Part shown: positions 21,953-34,416 of the stretch, one piece after another
Numbering within the stretch: position 1 is the stretch's first letter
Layout of the letters: each line of letters begins with the position of its first letter
Source of the DNA: Xestospongia muta
Lineage: Eukaryota > Porifera > Demospongiae > Haplosclerida > Petrosiidae
DNA: 64,000 nucleotides
Assembly (NCBI GenBank): GCA_963693285.1
Contig: OY848920.1
Location: 498,501-562,500, forward strand
Direction of reading: 5' to 3'
The notes under the pieces: model-generated
What the model was told of the DNA's origin: nothing
The model's database searches: none
What the model saw: the letters and a program-made list of their open reading frames with translations, nothing else
Translations under genes and position numbers: made by a program

Positions 21953-24900
21953 ACTAGGTGGTCATAATAGTCACTATACATACAACTTCTGCTAACTATA
22001 GAAGTTATAAGACTTGGTTTATGCTTGTCTCTGAGTAGTCATTGGTGGCTGATCCATTATTGAATTATAAATCAGTACTGATCACAATAATTGTACGATT
22101 GCACTAAAATTTTACAGGTACTATATTAACAACTTTTATTTTTGACACGAACTAGGTATTACAGCAATTGATGACTGTCCTCAATCATTGAATACAGTAT
22201 ATGGTAACAAAAGGAGACTGAACATGATTCCATTACAAAATGTAATTTTATCACCTCATGGATGCACAATCCATGAGGTGAGTTATTTAACACATTCAGT
22301 ATAAGTAAGCAAATCTTTGGATTTGGTTACTTATACTGAATCTAACCTGATCAGTGCCCTCTCTCCCTATGATGAAATTTTTCCTATACTTATGTATATT
22401 GTACCTGTCTATTAGCATTTTACTTTATACATCACCATATATGGAAATTAAGTGTTTACACATCTATGTGTGGTCCTCACATGACAATGTTGTACATTAA
22501 AATGACACAAAACTTTAATTTTAGCCATTAAATATATTATCTTTTCAATATACATGTACAATATATTCCATGGTCATGTTACTATGACTTTACTCAGCTT
22601 ATCACTTTGCATGAGGATATTGTCCATATACATGACCAGATCAGACATGTGACCACTCTCTAGATTTCTTAGTTTAATTTCCTACATCACAGTTGTGACA
22701 GTTGATGTTGTACATGATAAGATTACTTATTATCAGACATATGACAACTCTCTAGATTTCTTAGTTTAATTTCCTACATCATAGTACAGTTGTAAGACCT
22801 GACTATATAGTCCTGACAAAAACCTTTCAAGGAGAGTGTGGGCATGTTTCATATGATTGTTATCAGTGCTCCCTAAAGCTCTTCCTCCCCCTACAAGCAT
22901 TTTTTTATCTATTTAGCTTTCTTTAAGGGCATATCCAATTGTACATTACCATAGCCACCCAAAACTACAATAGACATGTAATTCATATTTGATGTTGTAC
23001 ATGATAAGATTAATTATTTATTATCAGACATACAACCACTATCCAGTTTTCTTTGTTTAACTACACTGTTATAACAGTTGATCTATATTCCTGAAAACAC
23101 CTTTTTTTCATGGAAACAGTGGGCATGTTCAACTCCATGTTACTAGTTCTCTCTCAAGCTCCTCCTCCAGATCTCCTTACAAGCATGTTCAATCTACTTA
23201 GTTTTTCTGAGGTTGCATCCAATTGTCAATATGGTATTATAGCCCCCCTAAAACTATAATGGTCATTTATGTACTAGGTGGTTATAATATAAGTCACTAT
23301 ATGTGCAACTTCTGCCAACTATAGAAGTCGTAAGGCTTAAATTCTTATTGTCTCTGAGCAGTCGTGGGTGGTTGATTCGGTATTGAGTCACAAATCAGTA
23401 CTGATCACAACATTAGCTGTATGCTTGCACAAAACATTTTACAGGTAATATTAACAACTTTTATTTTTTGACATGAATTGGATATTCCAACATTTGTTGA
23501 CTGTCTTCAAACTATGAATACAGTATATTGTAATAAAATGAGACTGAATATAATAACATTACAAAATGTAATTTTATCACCTCATGGAGACACATTCCTA
23601 TAATGGTGGGTCATTTTAACACATTGTTTTATTTTTTGAATTTTATGTCACTCACTAATTTTTTCTATGTGATGTGGGACTGGTAAACAGAAAATGTGTA
23701 TATACTCATTATTGTTTCATAGCAACCATCAGAGTATATCTGTTATAGTCACACACAAAATCAAGTTTAGAATCCATTTTATGTTTTCTAATTTTTACAG
23801 CAATTAGTCTAAACAGCTAATGAATCTAATTAACGAAGAAGTGTTAATAGGTATACTAATAACTATGTGTACACATTGTATGACATCTCTTTACCAATTA
23901 AAACTAATTAATATGAGGAAACAATAATAGGTATACACACATTGTATCATGTCTATTTATCATTGCTATACCTCATCACATGTACTTATAGAGAAGGAAA
24001 CTAGTAAGTGACATGAAAATCAAGTGACAGATTATTGTGTTAAAATGAAAACTAGTGAAAGGATTATGCCTCATTGCTAATGATAAGATTATATTTAGTA
24101 ATGGTATTGTGTTTTGTCATATTTTTACTGTTTTTTACAATTTTTAAACACAGTTAACAATAATTATCTTTGGATTTACTTACCTATACTAAATCTAACC
24201 TGATCAGTGCCCTCTCTCCTTATGATGAAAATTTTTCCTATGCTAATGTATATTGTACCTGTCTATTAGCATTTTACTTTATACATCACCACATATGGAA
24301 ATTAAGTGTTTACACATCTATGTGTGGTCCTCACATGACAATGTTGTACATTAAAATGACACAAAACTTTAATTTTAGCCATTAAATATATTATCTTTTC
24401 AATATACATGCACAATATATTCCATGGTCATGTTACTATGACTTTACTCAGCTTGTCACCTTGCATAAGGGTATTGTCCATATATATAACCAGATCAGAC
24501 ATATGACCACTCTCTAGATTTCTTAGTTTAATTTCCTACATCACAGTACAGTTGTAACACCTGACTATATAGTCCTGACAAAAACCTTTCAAGGAGAGTG
24601 TGGGCATGTTTCATATGATTGTTATCAGTGCTTCCTAAAGCTCTTCCTCCCCCTACAAGCTTTTTTTATCTATTTAGTTTTCTCTATGGGCATATCCAAT
24701 TGTCAACACTATCATAGCCACCCAAAACTACAATAGACATGTAAATTCATTGATGTGTACATGATAATATTATTAGACATGTGACGGCTATCCAGTTTCC
24801 TTAGTTTAACTTCACAGTTATAACAGTTGATCTATATTCCTAATAAAACCTTTTATGAAAACTGTGAGAATGTTTCATGTTATCAGATCTCCCTCCAGGT

Positions 24901-25020
24901 CCTCCTCCAGTTCTCCTTACAAGCATGTTTTATCTGCTTAGTTTGTCTAAGTGTGTGTCCAGTTATCAATATGGTATTATAGCTACATTAAATCTACAAT
25001 AGTCATGTATGTACGAACAA
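21953..25020. repeat. Tandemly duplicated upstream region
   Basis: The segment 21953-23270 matches 23271-25020. The second copy contains about 550 bp (about 23610-24160) that is missing from the first. Block B has a single shorter version near 37650-38880. No gene is visible. It separates the divergent caspase-like and death-fold genes, so the duplication lengthens their shared upstream region. Confidence 0.75.
22252..22280. repeat. Perfect 12-bp inverted repeat
   Basis: CACCTCATGGAT, five intervening bases, then ATCCATGAGGTG. The equivalent place in the second upstream copy (near 23579) keeps only the left arm, so the hairpin is not conserved. Confidence 0.6.
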
Positions 25021-25422
25021 TGATATAAGAAATTAAAAGACATTTAATTGAACTTCATGAACACAATATTATAAGTATATAGTACAAAGCACTACATATA
25101 AAGGTAAGAATGTTCTTTTAATTCCTGAAGACTATTCTATATGATGTATTATGTTTAAACTTAACATTGAGTAAAAGGTGAGAAGTCTTGATCGTTTTGT
25201 GTCATTTACCAGTTTGTTACAGATGTACTAACTAAACTTATAATTATATACATTATAACAATAAATTCTCTATAGCTAACAACATTGTATTTAAAATACA
25301 CTTCTGTTTAATAATACAATATGATATGTTAAATTTTTTCCATAGAATTAATTATAACGTGGTTCACTTATTAATATTTAACATTGTATGTATCTTCTAT
25401 CTGTATGTATGTATCTTGATTG

Positions 25423-25428
25423 CACGTG
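25423..25428. promoter_or_regulatory. Conserved CACGTG (E-box-like) site before D5
   Basis: The palindrome CACGTG lies 111 bp before the D5 start and sits in a stretch of about 100 bp that is nearly unchanged before D6 (CACGTG at 39081-39086). It is a candidate bHLH-type site; that is inference from the core motif and its conservation only. Confidence 0.4.
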
Positions 25429-25538
25429 ACAATAATTTATAATACGCACGAATCGCTGTTTTCTAAGATTACTTCTGCTAGAGACGTACATACGTGGCGA
25501 GCTTTTCAAGAAACAATTATACTCAAGACTTTGAAGAG

Positions 25539-25965
25539 ATGGCAAGAAGTATAATAATGTTTATAATGTATAATACTTTGTTGTGTAACTGAGTGATATT
25601 AATATAAGATTTATTCATTTTTAGATATACGTAAATTCTTAGATACAAGTACCGTTAAGACAAGCCATGTCAGTCAACAGTTGGCTGAAATTAGTTCTCG
25701 CTGGCACGAAATCGGTACTGCTCTGGATGTACCCTTTGATTCACTAAGTACTCTGCGTCATAATCCTAATACAGACAAAGTTCGACTCGATACAGTTATA
25801 AATACATGGTATGCAGCTAACGACATTCCTACCTGGTCTATGATTCTAGAAGCTGTTGAAGGACCACTTGTTAACAACCTGAATAAAGGACAACGAATAC
25901 GAGAATGGCTCGCCGAAGATCCACAGTTCACTGAATATTCAGAGAACAAACACAAGAAAAAATAA
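25539..25965 (+). CDS. Small death-fold domain protein D5
   Basis: Exons 25539-25548 (ATGGCAAGAA, donor GTATAA) and 25625-25965 give 116 residues beginning MARNIRKFL. The domain shows SRWHEIGTALDVPFDSLSTL, VINTWYAANDIPTWSMILEA, VEGPLVNN and IREWLAEDPQFTEY, and ends in Lys-rich HKKK. The fold assignment rests on the helix pattern and on Trp positions shared with D1-D4 and D6. It is divergently transcribed from the caspase-like gene of block A, an arrangement kept in block B. Confidence 0.75.
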
Positions 25966-26370
25966 TGAGTACCTTTTAAGCTTCATCTTATACTTATATT
26001 ATATATATAACGTGTGTATACACACACACATATATATATTATTTGTTAGAACATTCTAGTTATATAATTATTTAGAGGTTTTGTATCTTTTCATATAGTT
26101 TGTTGCAGTTTAAAAAGAAATCTTAGCTTTTGATTGGCAATATCTATAAAAGAGCTAAAACTTACAACTAAACATAAATATATAAATATACAAGATGTTG
26201 TATACACAGTCAACATCTATCTGCACTTACCAGACATTTGCCAATGGGAAGACATGACTACCTTTTGTCAGTATAATATAAATAATGTAAATATAAGTAA
26301 ATATATATTAATGTCCTGACATATCTAGTACTTTTAATGTGTCAGAATTATAAGTAATAAATTATATTGT

Positions 26371-27261
26371 TAGTCTAGCGAGCTAGACCCTCCTCCTTTT
26401 TGAGAAGCTGACAGGCTTTCGTAGAGGAGGGTCTTACCTAAGCCTAAGGCGGACATCCAATTCTATTTCGAATTTCATATACTCTGCTTTGAAGTTTGCC
26501 GACCATATACAATTCTACTTTGCATCTTTTCAAAAATATTCCAATTCCAACTCTTTTTTCTATCCTTCGGTGGAATATTTAACAACTAAAATCCTATAGC
26601 CCCACCCTAACTGGAAACATGTCTCTTCGCTTCATTCTAAGAGACAGCTCGCGGTGCTCTCGCTGCGCGTTTTACTTCAATGAGCGATGGAAAGTAGAAT
26701 TGGAATTGGATGTCCGCCTTCGGCTTCCGTAGAAAAAAGCATTTTGTCATTTTAACCGAGCTCTTCGTTACCACAATGATGTAAAGCCATTCTAAGTTGC
26801 TACAAGGCCAACTAAAGTGTATCTTAATATGCATAAAGGCAACTAATTGCATCTACAACCACATTTCTTTTACATCCACTTTGCTATAGTAATTGAATCA
26901 TGGCTTCAATTGAAGCTATAAGCAGATTCTGTTTCAGCTGTTCCAAATCCAATTAGTTAAGTTGAAATAGTATCTATCTCTTGCTCATGGCTTCAATTAT
27001 TATATATAAACTACAAACTACTTGTCCTTTGGACAGTCATGAGCCATTTGAAGACAGTCTAATCCAAATAATTGAATTGCAAGTACCTTCTTTGTATCCA
27101 TATCTAACTCCACATGGTAATTGTAATAAAAGTTTATAACAAATACATGAACATTGCGGTACTGCCCCACATTCTATACATTCCAATAGGGTAGTAAGCC
27201 TAGTTCTCTTCTAGACCCTGTCACCTTATCAAAAAAGAGGAGGGCCTAGCTTGCTAGACTA
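26371..27261. mobile_element. Long-TIR element with helicase remnant, copy A
   Basis: The ends are inverted (TAGTCTAGCGAGCTAGACCC at the left; TAGTCTAGCAAGCTAGGCCC inward from the right), followed by CTCCTCCTTTTT-type sequence. The inner right part matches the minus-strand helicase fragment of block B but is shorter and broken, keeping only the reading around LDCLQMAHDCPKD. A second small element is nested at 26442-26728. Confidence 0.7.
26442..26728. mobile_element. 287-bp nested inverted-repeat element
   Basis: GCCTAAGGCGGACATCCAAT at the left is matched by CCGAAGGCGGACATCCAATT read inward from the right. It is absent from the block B element, so it inserted after the blocks separated or was lost from B. 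No coding frame is recognisable. Confidence 0.6.
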
Positions 27262-27944
27262 TTATACTTTATATTGTGCCAGCTTTAAAATGGTGCTAGG
27301 TATTTATACCAAACTGGTTTACTCCAATAATATACATAAATATTAAATCCAATTTGACTGGTTCTTGACATAGGGAATCATACACAACTCTTAAACTCAG
27401 AGACAATTAACAAGCCCTCAAACTTGACTGATAGATGTCTGATATAATTGATTACATGATTAATTAAATTTGAAATTTTAATTTAAATTAGGTTGCTGTT
27501 AATCTACCATATATTAATTATTTATTGATCAGTATAATAATCAAAGCAGTCTTTTGTTGGGTGTAAACAATTTCATTACATGACTACGAATAATATTAAC
27601 TCAGTCTCACTGTCATAACAGTCACGTGATACTTTTAATCTTATATATGTTATGTACCTGACTTGCATTGGATGTCTAAGTTTGTAAGTAAGAATCATCA
27701 ATATAATAGTCACTAAAGTATATTTATATGACACAGTCAAGATGTACAGCAATTATTTTTAATTCAACCACTGCCTCAATGTCAAGTTCAAAATTAAATT
27801 GGCTTTTATCAAATTTGCCATTTAAATAGATATTATATTATTGTTTATAGACATTATTATTATATTGATTTCACACAATAGATGTATATAAAATTGTTGT
27901 ATAGTTTTTGTAGTGTTAACAGCTATCACAACAATACAGCTGGT

Positions 27945-28661
27945 TTATTTAAGCATTTCATAACTGTCCCCTCCACCTCGTCCAGTTTTATTTTTAATAA
28001 AAATAACCAGTGGTTTAAATGTAAATATAAATCCATCATATAATAGAGAATACAAAAATAGATAGTTATATCAACATATAATATTAGTAGATTACATTGT
28101 GTATCAATTGGAAAAGAGATTGAAACACTTGTTATATCAATTTCATAGTTTTGTTAACACAATACACCATTAAAGATATGATATTTCTGAATTTGTATAA
28201 CACCTAACATAATTATAACAAAATGTTCATTTCTAATTTGTATTGCTATATAATTGGTATTAATTGATATCATAATGAAGTGCCGAAGAACAAAAAGATT
28301 GAAAACTTTACTTTATATTAGTAGTTTCTGCTATTATATTACAATAGTGACCTCCACTCTAGTTCACTACCTCTAACTATAGATTTAGGTCATACAAACA
28401 TATCTGTGTGTAGGGTCTATCACAATACAATGTACAATATCTTTACTTCATAACATTTCTATTGTAACTATTACTTTTACCGGTTAAAAATAATGTAATC
28501 AATTACTATATCATTACTAACATTACAAATCATGTTGTGTCATGTTATGTTAGCTAAGACTAGTTGACTTGTAACTTTTAAAACTGAAACAAACAGCACA
28601 GAAAATTCTGGTTTTAATAATTTATTAAATGATTAGAAAAAACTTTCACTTTTTTTGTTGA

Positions 28662-28692
<31 letters not shown>

Positions 28693-30053
28693 GATAGATA
28701 TACAAAACTCATTAAGTACATATATATATTACTTTCTAGTTGGATCAGTTGGAGGAGATGTGGTATCATCACCACATGCACCAGGACAGGCACACTTAGT
28801 GGTAAGATGAAATATCTGATGAGTGAGAGAGAGAGGTTGTGGTGTGTTGACAAGAACAGTAAAGCATTTGAATAATTAACTCACATAGGTAAGTGGAATA
28901 ACTGCGTCTCCTTGGCTGTGATGGATGGATTATCAGCAGTTGAATCACATAATAAATAGACCTTAGTTATTCTTTGAGAAAAATTGCAAGAGATAACAAA
29001 TAGAATCATTACTCATCTGCCATCTTGACCATCGTCATATTGTATGACAATATCATCAGTATCTGAGTCAATATACATAGCCTCTGTATTAGGATCTCCA
29101 AGATTGTAGCTCTCTTCATTATTATTAATATTAGACTGACAAGCCTATGGTAAGTAGATAATGGTTGGACTAATGGATGGATAGATAGAAGATAAATAGG
29201 ACCAGCAAACTGTCAGATGGAAGAATGAATGAATTACTAATATATATGAGAAACAAGACTGACTATAGGATATGTGTCCCGGCACTACATTACTTCAATA
29301 TTAATGAATAGAATAGTTAATTAATATTAGGATTGCTAAGACAATAGGAATCATCACTCCCAGTATTACTCGTAGATGATTAATGGATAAATGGACAGGT
29401 GATGGATGAATAGAGAGATAGATAGATGAATGAATCATGGATATCAAAATATTGACATTCATGGTAGGGTAAGAAAAAATGGTTTGGTTATCTAATCAAC
29501 ATCAGAAGTGTTGGATGATGACTTGGAGGAGAGAGAGGAGGACCATTTTTTTAACTATGAATATTGATAAGTAGTCAGTTAATACTCTCTTTTAGATAAT
29601 TTTAGGGGGGCACCAGCCCCTCTGAGCCCCATTGCATGGTTCATATGTTTATGAACATTAATGAGGTCTAGTCAATTCATGTTGATCTTTGCAATGGAAC
29701 AGTAAAATAAAATATTTTTATAACTTTAAAACTAGATAGTTGTGGGAAGCTTGATATGTCTGAATGGTTAATTGACCAATTGACCCTAAAATCTCAAAAT
29801 TCTATTGCTCTCTCTCTCACTCTTTTTCTATCTCTTGAAACTTATGATATAAGGGATGCATATTTTGTGTGTGTGTTTATATAGACAGACTGCTTTACCT
29901 TGGAGGGCTACCTTCAAGATATGCCAATGATGTCAAATCTATGTAACCTTTATTAGGTACATCACAAGAACAAGAATAATAGACTGGGTCTTGTCCTAAA
30001 CATAATGTCCACTGGAAGAAGAACAACAGACAACACCAAACAATAGATACCAA
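27945..30053 (-). pseudogene. Dead receptor-like gene G1 of block A
   Basis: Exon remnants match the intact gene G2 of block B: signal-peptide exon 29899-30053, third exon 29017-29144, fourth exon 28885-28971, part of the stalk exon to 28815, and the tail exon 27945-28037. The lesions are independent. The start ATG is TTG. The NPC-containing second exon is deleted. The third-exon donor is AT instead of GT. The fourth exon has lost one base (87 instead of 88). The membrane exon and the end of the stalk exon are missing. The tail-exon acceptor AG has become AT. No functional product is possible. Confidence 0.85.
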
Positions 30054-30310
30054 AGTAAAGTAAACAAAACTATTGACTGATAAACAAGTCCCACCCTTTG
30101 GGATTGATATGCGGTTTAATTAATTGATAAATCAGCCTCACCCCTAGGAAATTGTCTGAGATCACCTTGCCCTAATAACCATAGCAACAATTAATTATAG
30201 AACAGGTGTAAGATTTATTGCGTCTATCAATTAAGAGTTTGACAAGGGAATCATTTTGTGTGTCACATTATAAGGACACATCCATTAACAGTCTGTAGAG
30301 ACCCCAATAC

Positions 30311-30494
30311 AGGGTGGTTCTTGGTATAACTTGACTATGATGACATCATAATGAAATGACACATATTGATGTCATCATATTTATGACATCACCTAAACCT
30401 TAAACCAAACCTAACGTTATTAACTCTATGACACATAGTGATGTCATCATAGGACATGTTGTTACATCATCAGTCAAGTTATACCAAGAAGCAT
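30311..30494. mobile_element. 184-bp MITE with empty-site counterpart
   Basis: Inverted ends share TTCTTGGTATAACTTGACT. The element is flanked by the 9-bp direct repeat CCCCAATAC (30302-30310 and 30495-30503). The homologous sequence before gene G3 near 48353 reads continuously through this site (CCCCCAGTACAACATTTCTC), which shows the empty state. Confidence 0.75.
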
Positions 30495-30618
30495 CCCCAA
30501 TACAACATTTCTCTAAGGACTATCTCACATACTAGTTTCGATAGTACTATAATACTGAGCTATTATATATTGCATGCAGTTACTGGCATGGTTATGTTGT
30601 TATTAACCTTTGTGCTTT

Positions 30619-30800
30619 GGGGGTCCCAGTAATTTGTACCTCCTGTCATTGGCCCTGGGGTCTTTAGGGGTCCCAGTACTATGTACCTCCTGTCATTGGC
30701 CCTGGGGTCTTTGGGGGTCCCAGTAATTTGTACCTCCTGTCATTGGCCCTGGGGTCTTTGGGGGTCCCAGTAATATGTACCTCCTGTCAATGGCCCTGGT
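30619..30800. repeat. 47-bp minisatellite
   Basis: Three full copies and one partial copy of a 47-bp unit containing TACCTCCTGTCATTGGCCCT. The homologous place near 48480 has a single copy, so the array expanded only on this side. It is GC-rich compared with its surroundings. Confidence 0.85.
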
Positions 30801-31064
30801 CGTGGTGTAGTAACACCTATTAATGGAAGACACAAATGATTTTCTGTTGTTCAATCAAATTTTGACATCATTACAAAATGTTTTTAACCTTTATATCAAA
30901 TCACTATTTATATAAATAGTCACAGTATGTGTGATAGCAGCTTTTCCTATTTTCCAAGACAACCATATATTGTTGTCAAGTGGAAGAAGTATTAAACATA
31001 TTGATTCACATTAGTGACAAGATCTATTATATTATACTTGTACTAGTGATTTCAGGTTTATAAA

Positions 31065-33548
31065 CATAGGCGGATGAGGTACTTATATTTAGGGGGGGCT
31101 CATACCATAACTATGTGATGAATATGCAGGCATGAATGTACCTATAATGCAGAAACTATGTTTGATATAATCACAATCAGCGAAAATGATCAAATTTGCT
31201 ATTAGCATCAAAAATAGAGTAGTTATTAATGGATTAGGCGAACTAGGTTATTATCATACTAATTAAGGATTAAAGTAGTAGATAGATGGACTAACAAAGA
31301 ATGAATTTGATTAATCAATAGCTTAGCTAAGTATGAATTACTATTGTTAATGTTGTTGTCAATTCATCAACATTAGAGTTATTATGTGTGTTATATGTGT
31401 ATTAAGTGATGATAATAATTATGCTTAAAGTATGTTACACCTAATACTTAAAATACAGTAATTGTAGCAGTGGAAATCAAATTTACTAATTACACTTTAA
31501 ATGCAGATAGAAGCAAATATTTATTAATTGTGCTAACACAAAAACATTATTACAGATCAGTAACCAAATGCTACACTCAATACTGTCAATAGAAAAAAGA
31601 AATAAATAACAACAGAACAAAACAAAACAATTATTAAGAAATGAGTAAAACCACACTCTATATGAAATGGCCTGACTAAATATGTTTGCTCAGTGAATTG
31701 GAATCTTTTGAGTCATATTATATCTATATAATACTAGTAACAACTGTATAAAAGACACCAAATCTGGTGTGAGAGAGAGGCATAGAAAGATAGAGATGCA
31801 GAGAGAGAAAAAAGAGAGAGACATGACATAATATATAACAAAAACTGGAGATTACCAAATATGGCAGTGTTTGCAAGGACGTATTAGTAAGACACTCTCA
31901 TAATGTAATAATCACTATATCTATATAATTATATTATATTTACTACATCAATTGAATATTGACAAACTATAAAAATAAATTTTCCTCTATTATTAACATA
32001 TTGTGTTGTAATTGCTAAAATGATTTTACTAAAATTAACCAATAATGTATATGCATATACATTTTGTGATGATTATAATATATATGCATACATATTATAA
32101 TCATCACAACAGCTGATCTTAGTGAGTTAAATTATGATAATAGACAAATCAACACTATGAACAGTATGGATAGTGTATCCTCCTTCATAGATTAGAGTAT
32201 ATGATGTTTATACCTAAATAAATTGAGTCTGTTTTTATATATACAATATAGAAATCAACAGAAGTTAATGTAAGGCTAAAATAATACATTAATACATTAT
32301 TATATACTAGTGTATATGTGAGAGGGAGTGTACACATGTCACAACATTACTTTGTCTATTATCATAACTACACTCATAGCAGCTATGACAGGACATTTAT
32401 CAGGACTATAGCAAAACAATCAATGACTGATGCATGCAGTGTCAGATTTCTAATGATTAACTGATTTTACACTGATTTTCCAATAAATATACAAAGGTAT
32501 TGTATCATGCAATTTGAAGAATTATAATAACACTAGCCTGATCAAGGATCTCAAATCTACGGTTATTGTGAATTCAAAGAAACCAGTACAAGATACTTTC
32601 TTCACATTAATTTAGTTTAAAATAAAGAAAAATACATAGGACAGGAAATTAGGCATGTTTAAAAATTGATGGTGGCCTACATCAAATACAGTAGCATATT
32701 AAATGAAAATAGCAAAAATGTAAAAGTAATAATTATAATCAATTCATGTATCATTTATGGATGTGTTTGACAATCAGGACGCCTCTTTATTATATAGGGC
32801 TACAAACCTATGTAACAAATATAACAATACTATCTTAATGTATTTGATGATGACAAAATATTACCAAATATGGTAAAGTTTATATTAATTAGATCAACAT
32901 AGAAAATCAAGGACATAAAATTGAGAAGTTATACAAGATTATGAAATGCAAATTGTAGCAGAGCTTGATTCTGATAGCAACCTTCATTCATATTAATAAT
33001 TAAAGATCCGTTAAGTCAAACTGTCCAATCTTGTGTTTACACACATCCTATGTATTGATACAAATTAATTAAGAAAAGGATGAGTGTGAATGTCCCAGCC
33101 CACACAATTGTTAAAATACAAAATAGTTCTCATCAATGAAGTGTTTTCAGTGTTTCTTGATTTCATTGACACTCTGTGATTAGATCATTTGTATTTCCAC
33201 TGACATAACAATATGTTAATATTTTTACAAACACTAGTACTCAAAAAAGCCATTGATAGTCCTCTTAATTAGAACTGTGTTATGATGAAAACAGTACTGT
33301 TGCATCATAGTTCTAATTTAACTTTCACCCCTGTTGTATTGTAAATTATTGAGGGAATATTTTGTATTTGTAATTATAAAAATTGATTGCATTCCTTAGT
33401 AGTAATCCAAAACTCACCCATCCCTTTACTCATCATTTACTATAACAAATTCCTTAGCTATTTCAACAAGATCACACTCATTAGTTATGTAAAAATTTGG
33501 GGGGGCTCTAGCCCCTCCAGCCCCCCCCCCCCCTTTCAGCCTCCTATG
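31065..33548. mobile_element. 2.48-kb element with MITE-family ends
   Basis: The left end CATAGGCGGATGAGG and the right end, read inward as CATAGGAGGCTGAAAGG, resemble the ends of the 293-bp MITE. Both carry G/C runs, and the right end shares GAGCCCCCCCAA. The direct repeat ATAAA flanks it at 31060-31064 and 33549-33553, a 5-bp duplication as for the small MITE. The interior is AT-rich with no frame I recognise as a transposase. Apart from a hairpin at 32064-32109 I see nothing else in it. Confidence 0.6.
32064..32109. repeat. Long palindrome
   Basis: TTGTGATGATTATAATAT is followed, after a short TATGCATAC-type centre, by ATATTATAATCATCACAA. The arms are about 18 bp and perfect. Confidence 0.65.
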
Positions 33549-33827
33549 ATAAATATCATAGCAGTCTTGATAAAAGCCTGAGAAGCCAACATGAGTATTT
33601 GGGAACAATCTCCCAGATAAACACTCAAGTTATTAAAATCTCTTGAGTAATATTGAAGCAATATGATATAATAAACAAGTTATATGTTTGACGTTATGAT
33701 AGAAGCTCAAGTCATTTGATGATTTGACAATAATTTTCAATTTAAAAAAAATATATATATAGTCTCAGAGATTATCCTAATTTGCACTGACACTAGGATA
33801 TATTAGACATTTCAAACAGATAATTAT

Positions 33828-34220
33828 GCACAGATGCATGCTTTGGAGTTTCGATGATCCATCCACAGAGACAATTTACATTAATTCTGACACTGGTGAG
33901 GTCTTTGTACAGTATACAAATGGAGATGATGGAAGGTAAATGTAAAAACATCTATACTCATAGAGACAAACAAACAAACACATGTACAGACAGACAACAA
34001 ACATACGATGTTAAACTTTGCTATCTGAAACATCACATAGTTGTCAGTGTTCCGTTAAATGCCTTCTTAATACATTGATATACTAAACAACAACGATGAA
34101 GTATAACGTCATTTTTATTGCATACTTATTATTTTAGGATAACAAAAGACTACTTGCAGCGTGATCAGACTGCAACTACTCCTCACAGCAGATAGTGATA
34201 GTATAGAAGAACTCATCTAT
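33828..34220 (+). pseudogene. Inverted fragment of receptor-like gene G5 (exons 3-4)
   Basis: On the plus strand, 33828-33935 matches exon 3 of G5, including the stretch coding for [17 protein letters not shown] and the donor after GATGGAAG. 34139-34220 matches exon 4. The intron between them also matches, so the fragment is a piece of genomic DNA and not a retrocopy. Exon 4 carries an in-frame stop (GATAG) and both exons have indels. There are no other exons nearby. Confidence 0.8.
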
Positions 34221-34416
34221 GTAACTTTTGTTGTTACTGAACCCAAATTGTTAGCTCTACATTTAAGTTTGCAACTGAATATAAACTAATGAGATAGGTT
34301 TTCAAATACACTATAATTGACATAACAACTAGATATTTAGAAACTACAATTATTACTCTATGTGTAAATGTTTTTCTTTGGCAAGAGTTAACTTGACAGC
34401 AACAACGTTGTCATCT

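Larger units (their letters stand above)
18405..30053. repeat. Segmental duplication block A
   Basis: This block matches 34237-44687 in the same order and orientation: caspase-like gene, upstream region, death-fold gene, helicase-bearing element, receptor tail exon, then receptor exons. Similarity covers introns and flanks, with several insertions and deletions on each side. Block A has a longer upstream region and a dead receptor gene. Confidence 0.85.

Noticed and set aside
28678..28700. GATA repeats and other direct repeats considered as a CRISPR-like array
   Set aside because: They are simple microsatellites without spacers; the context is eukaryotic.
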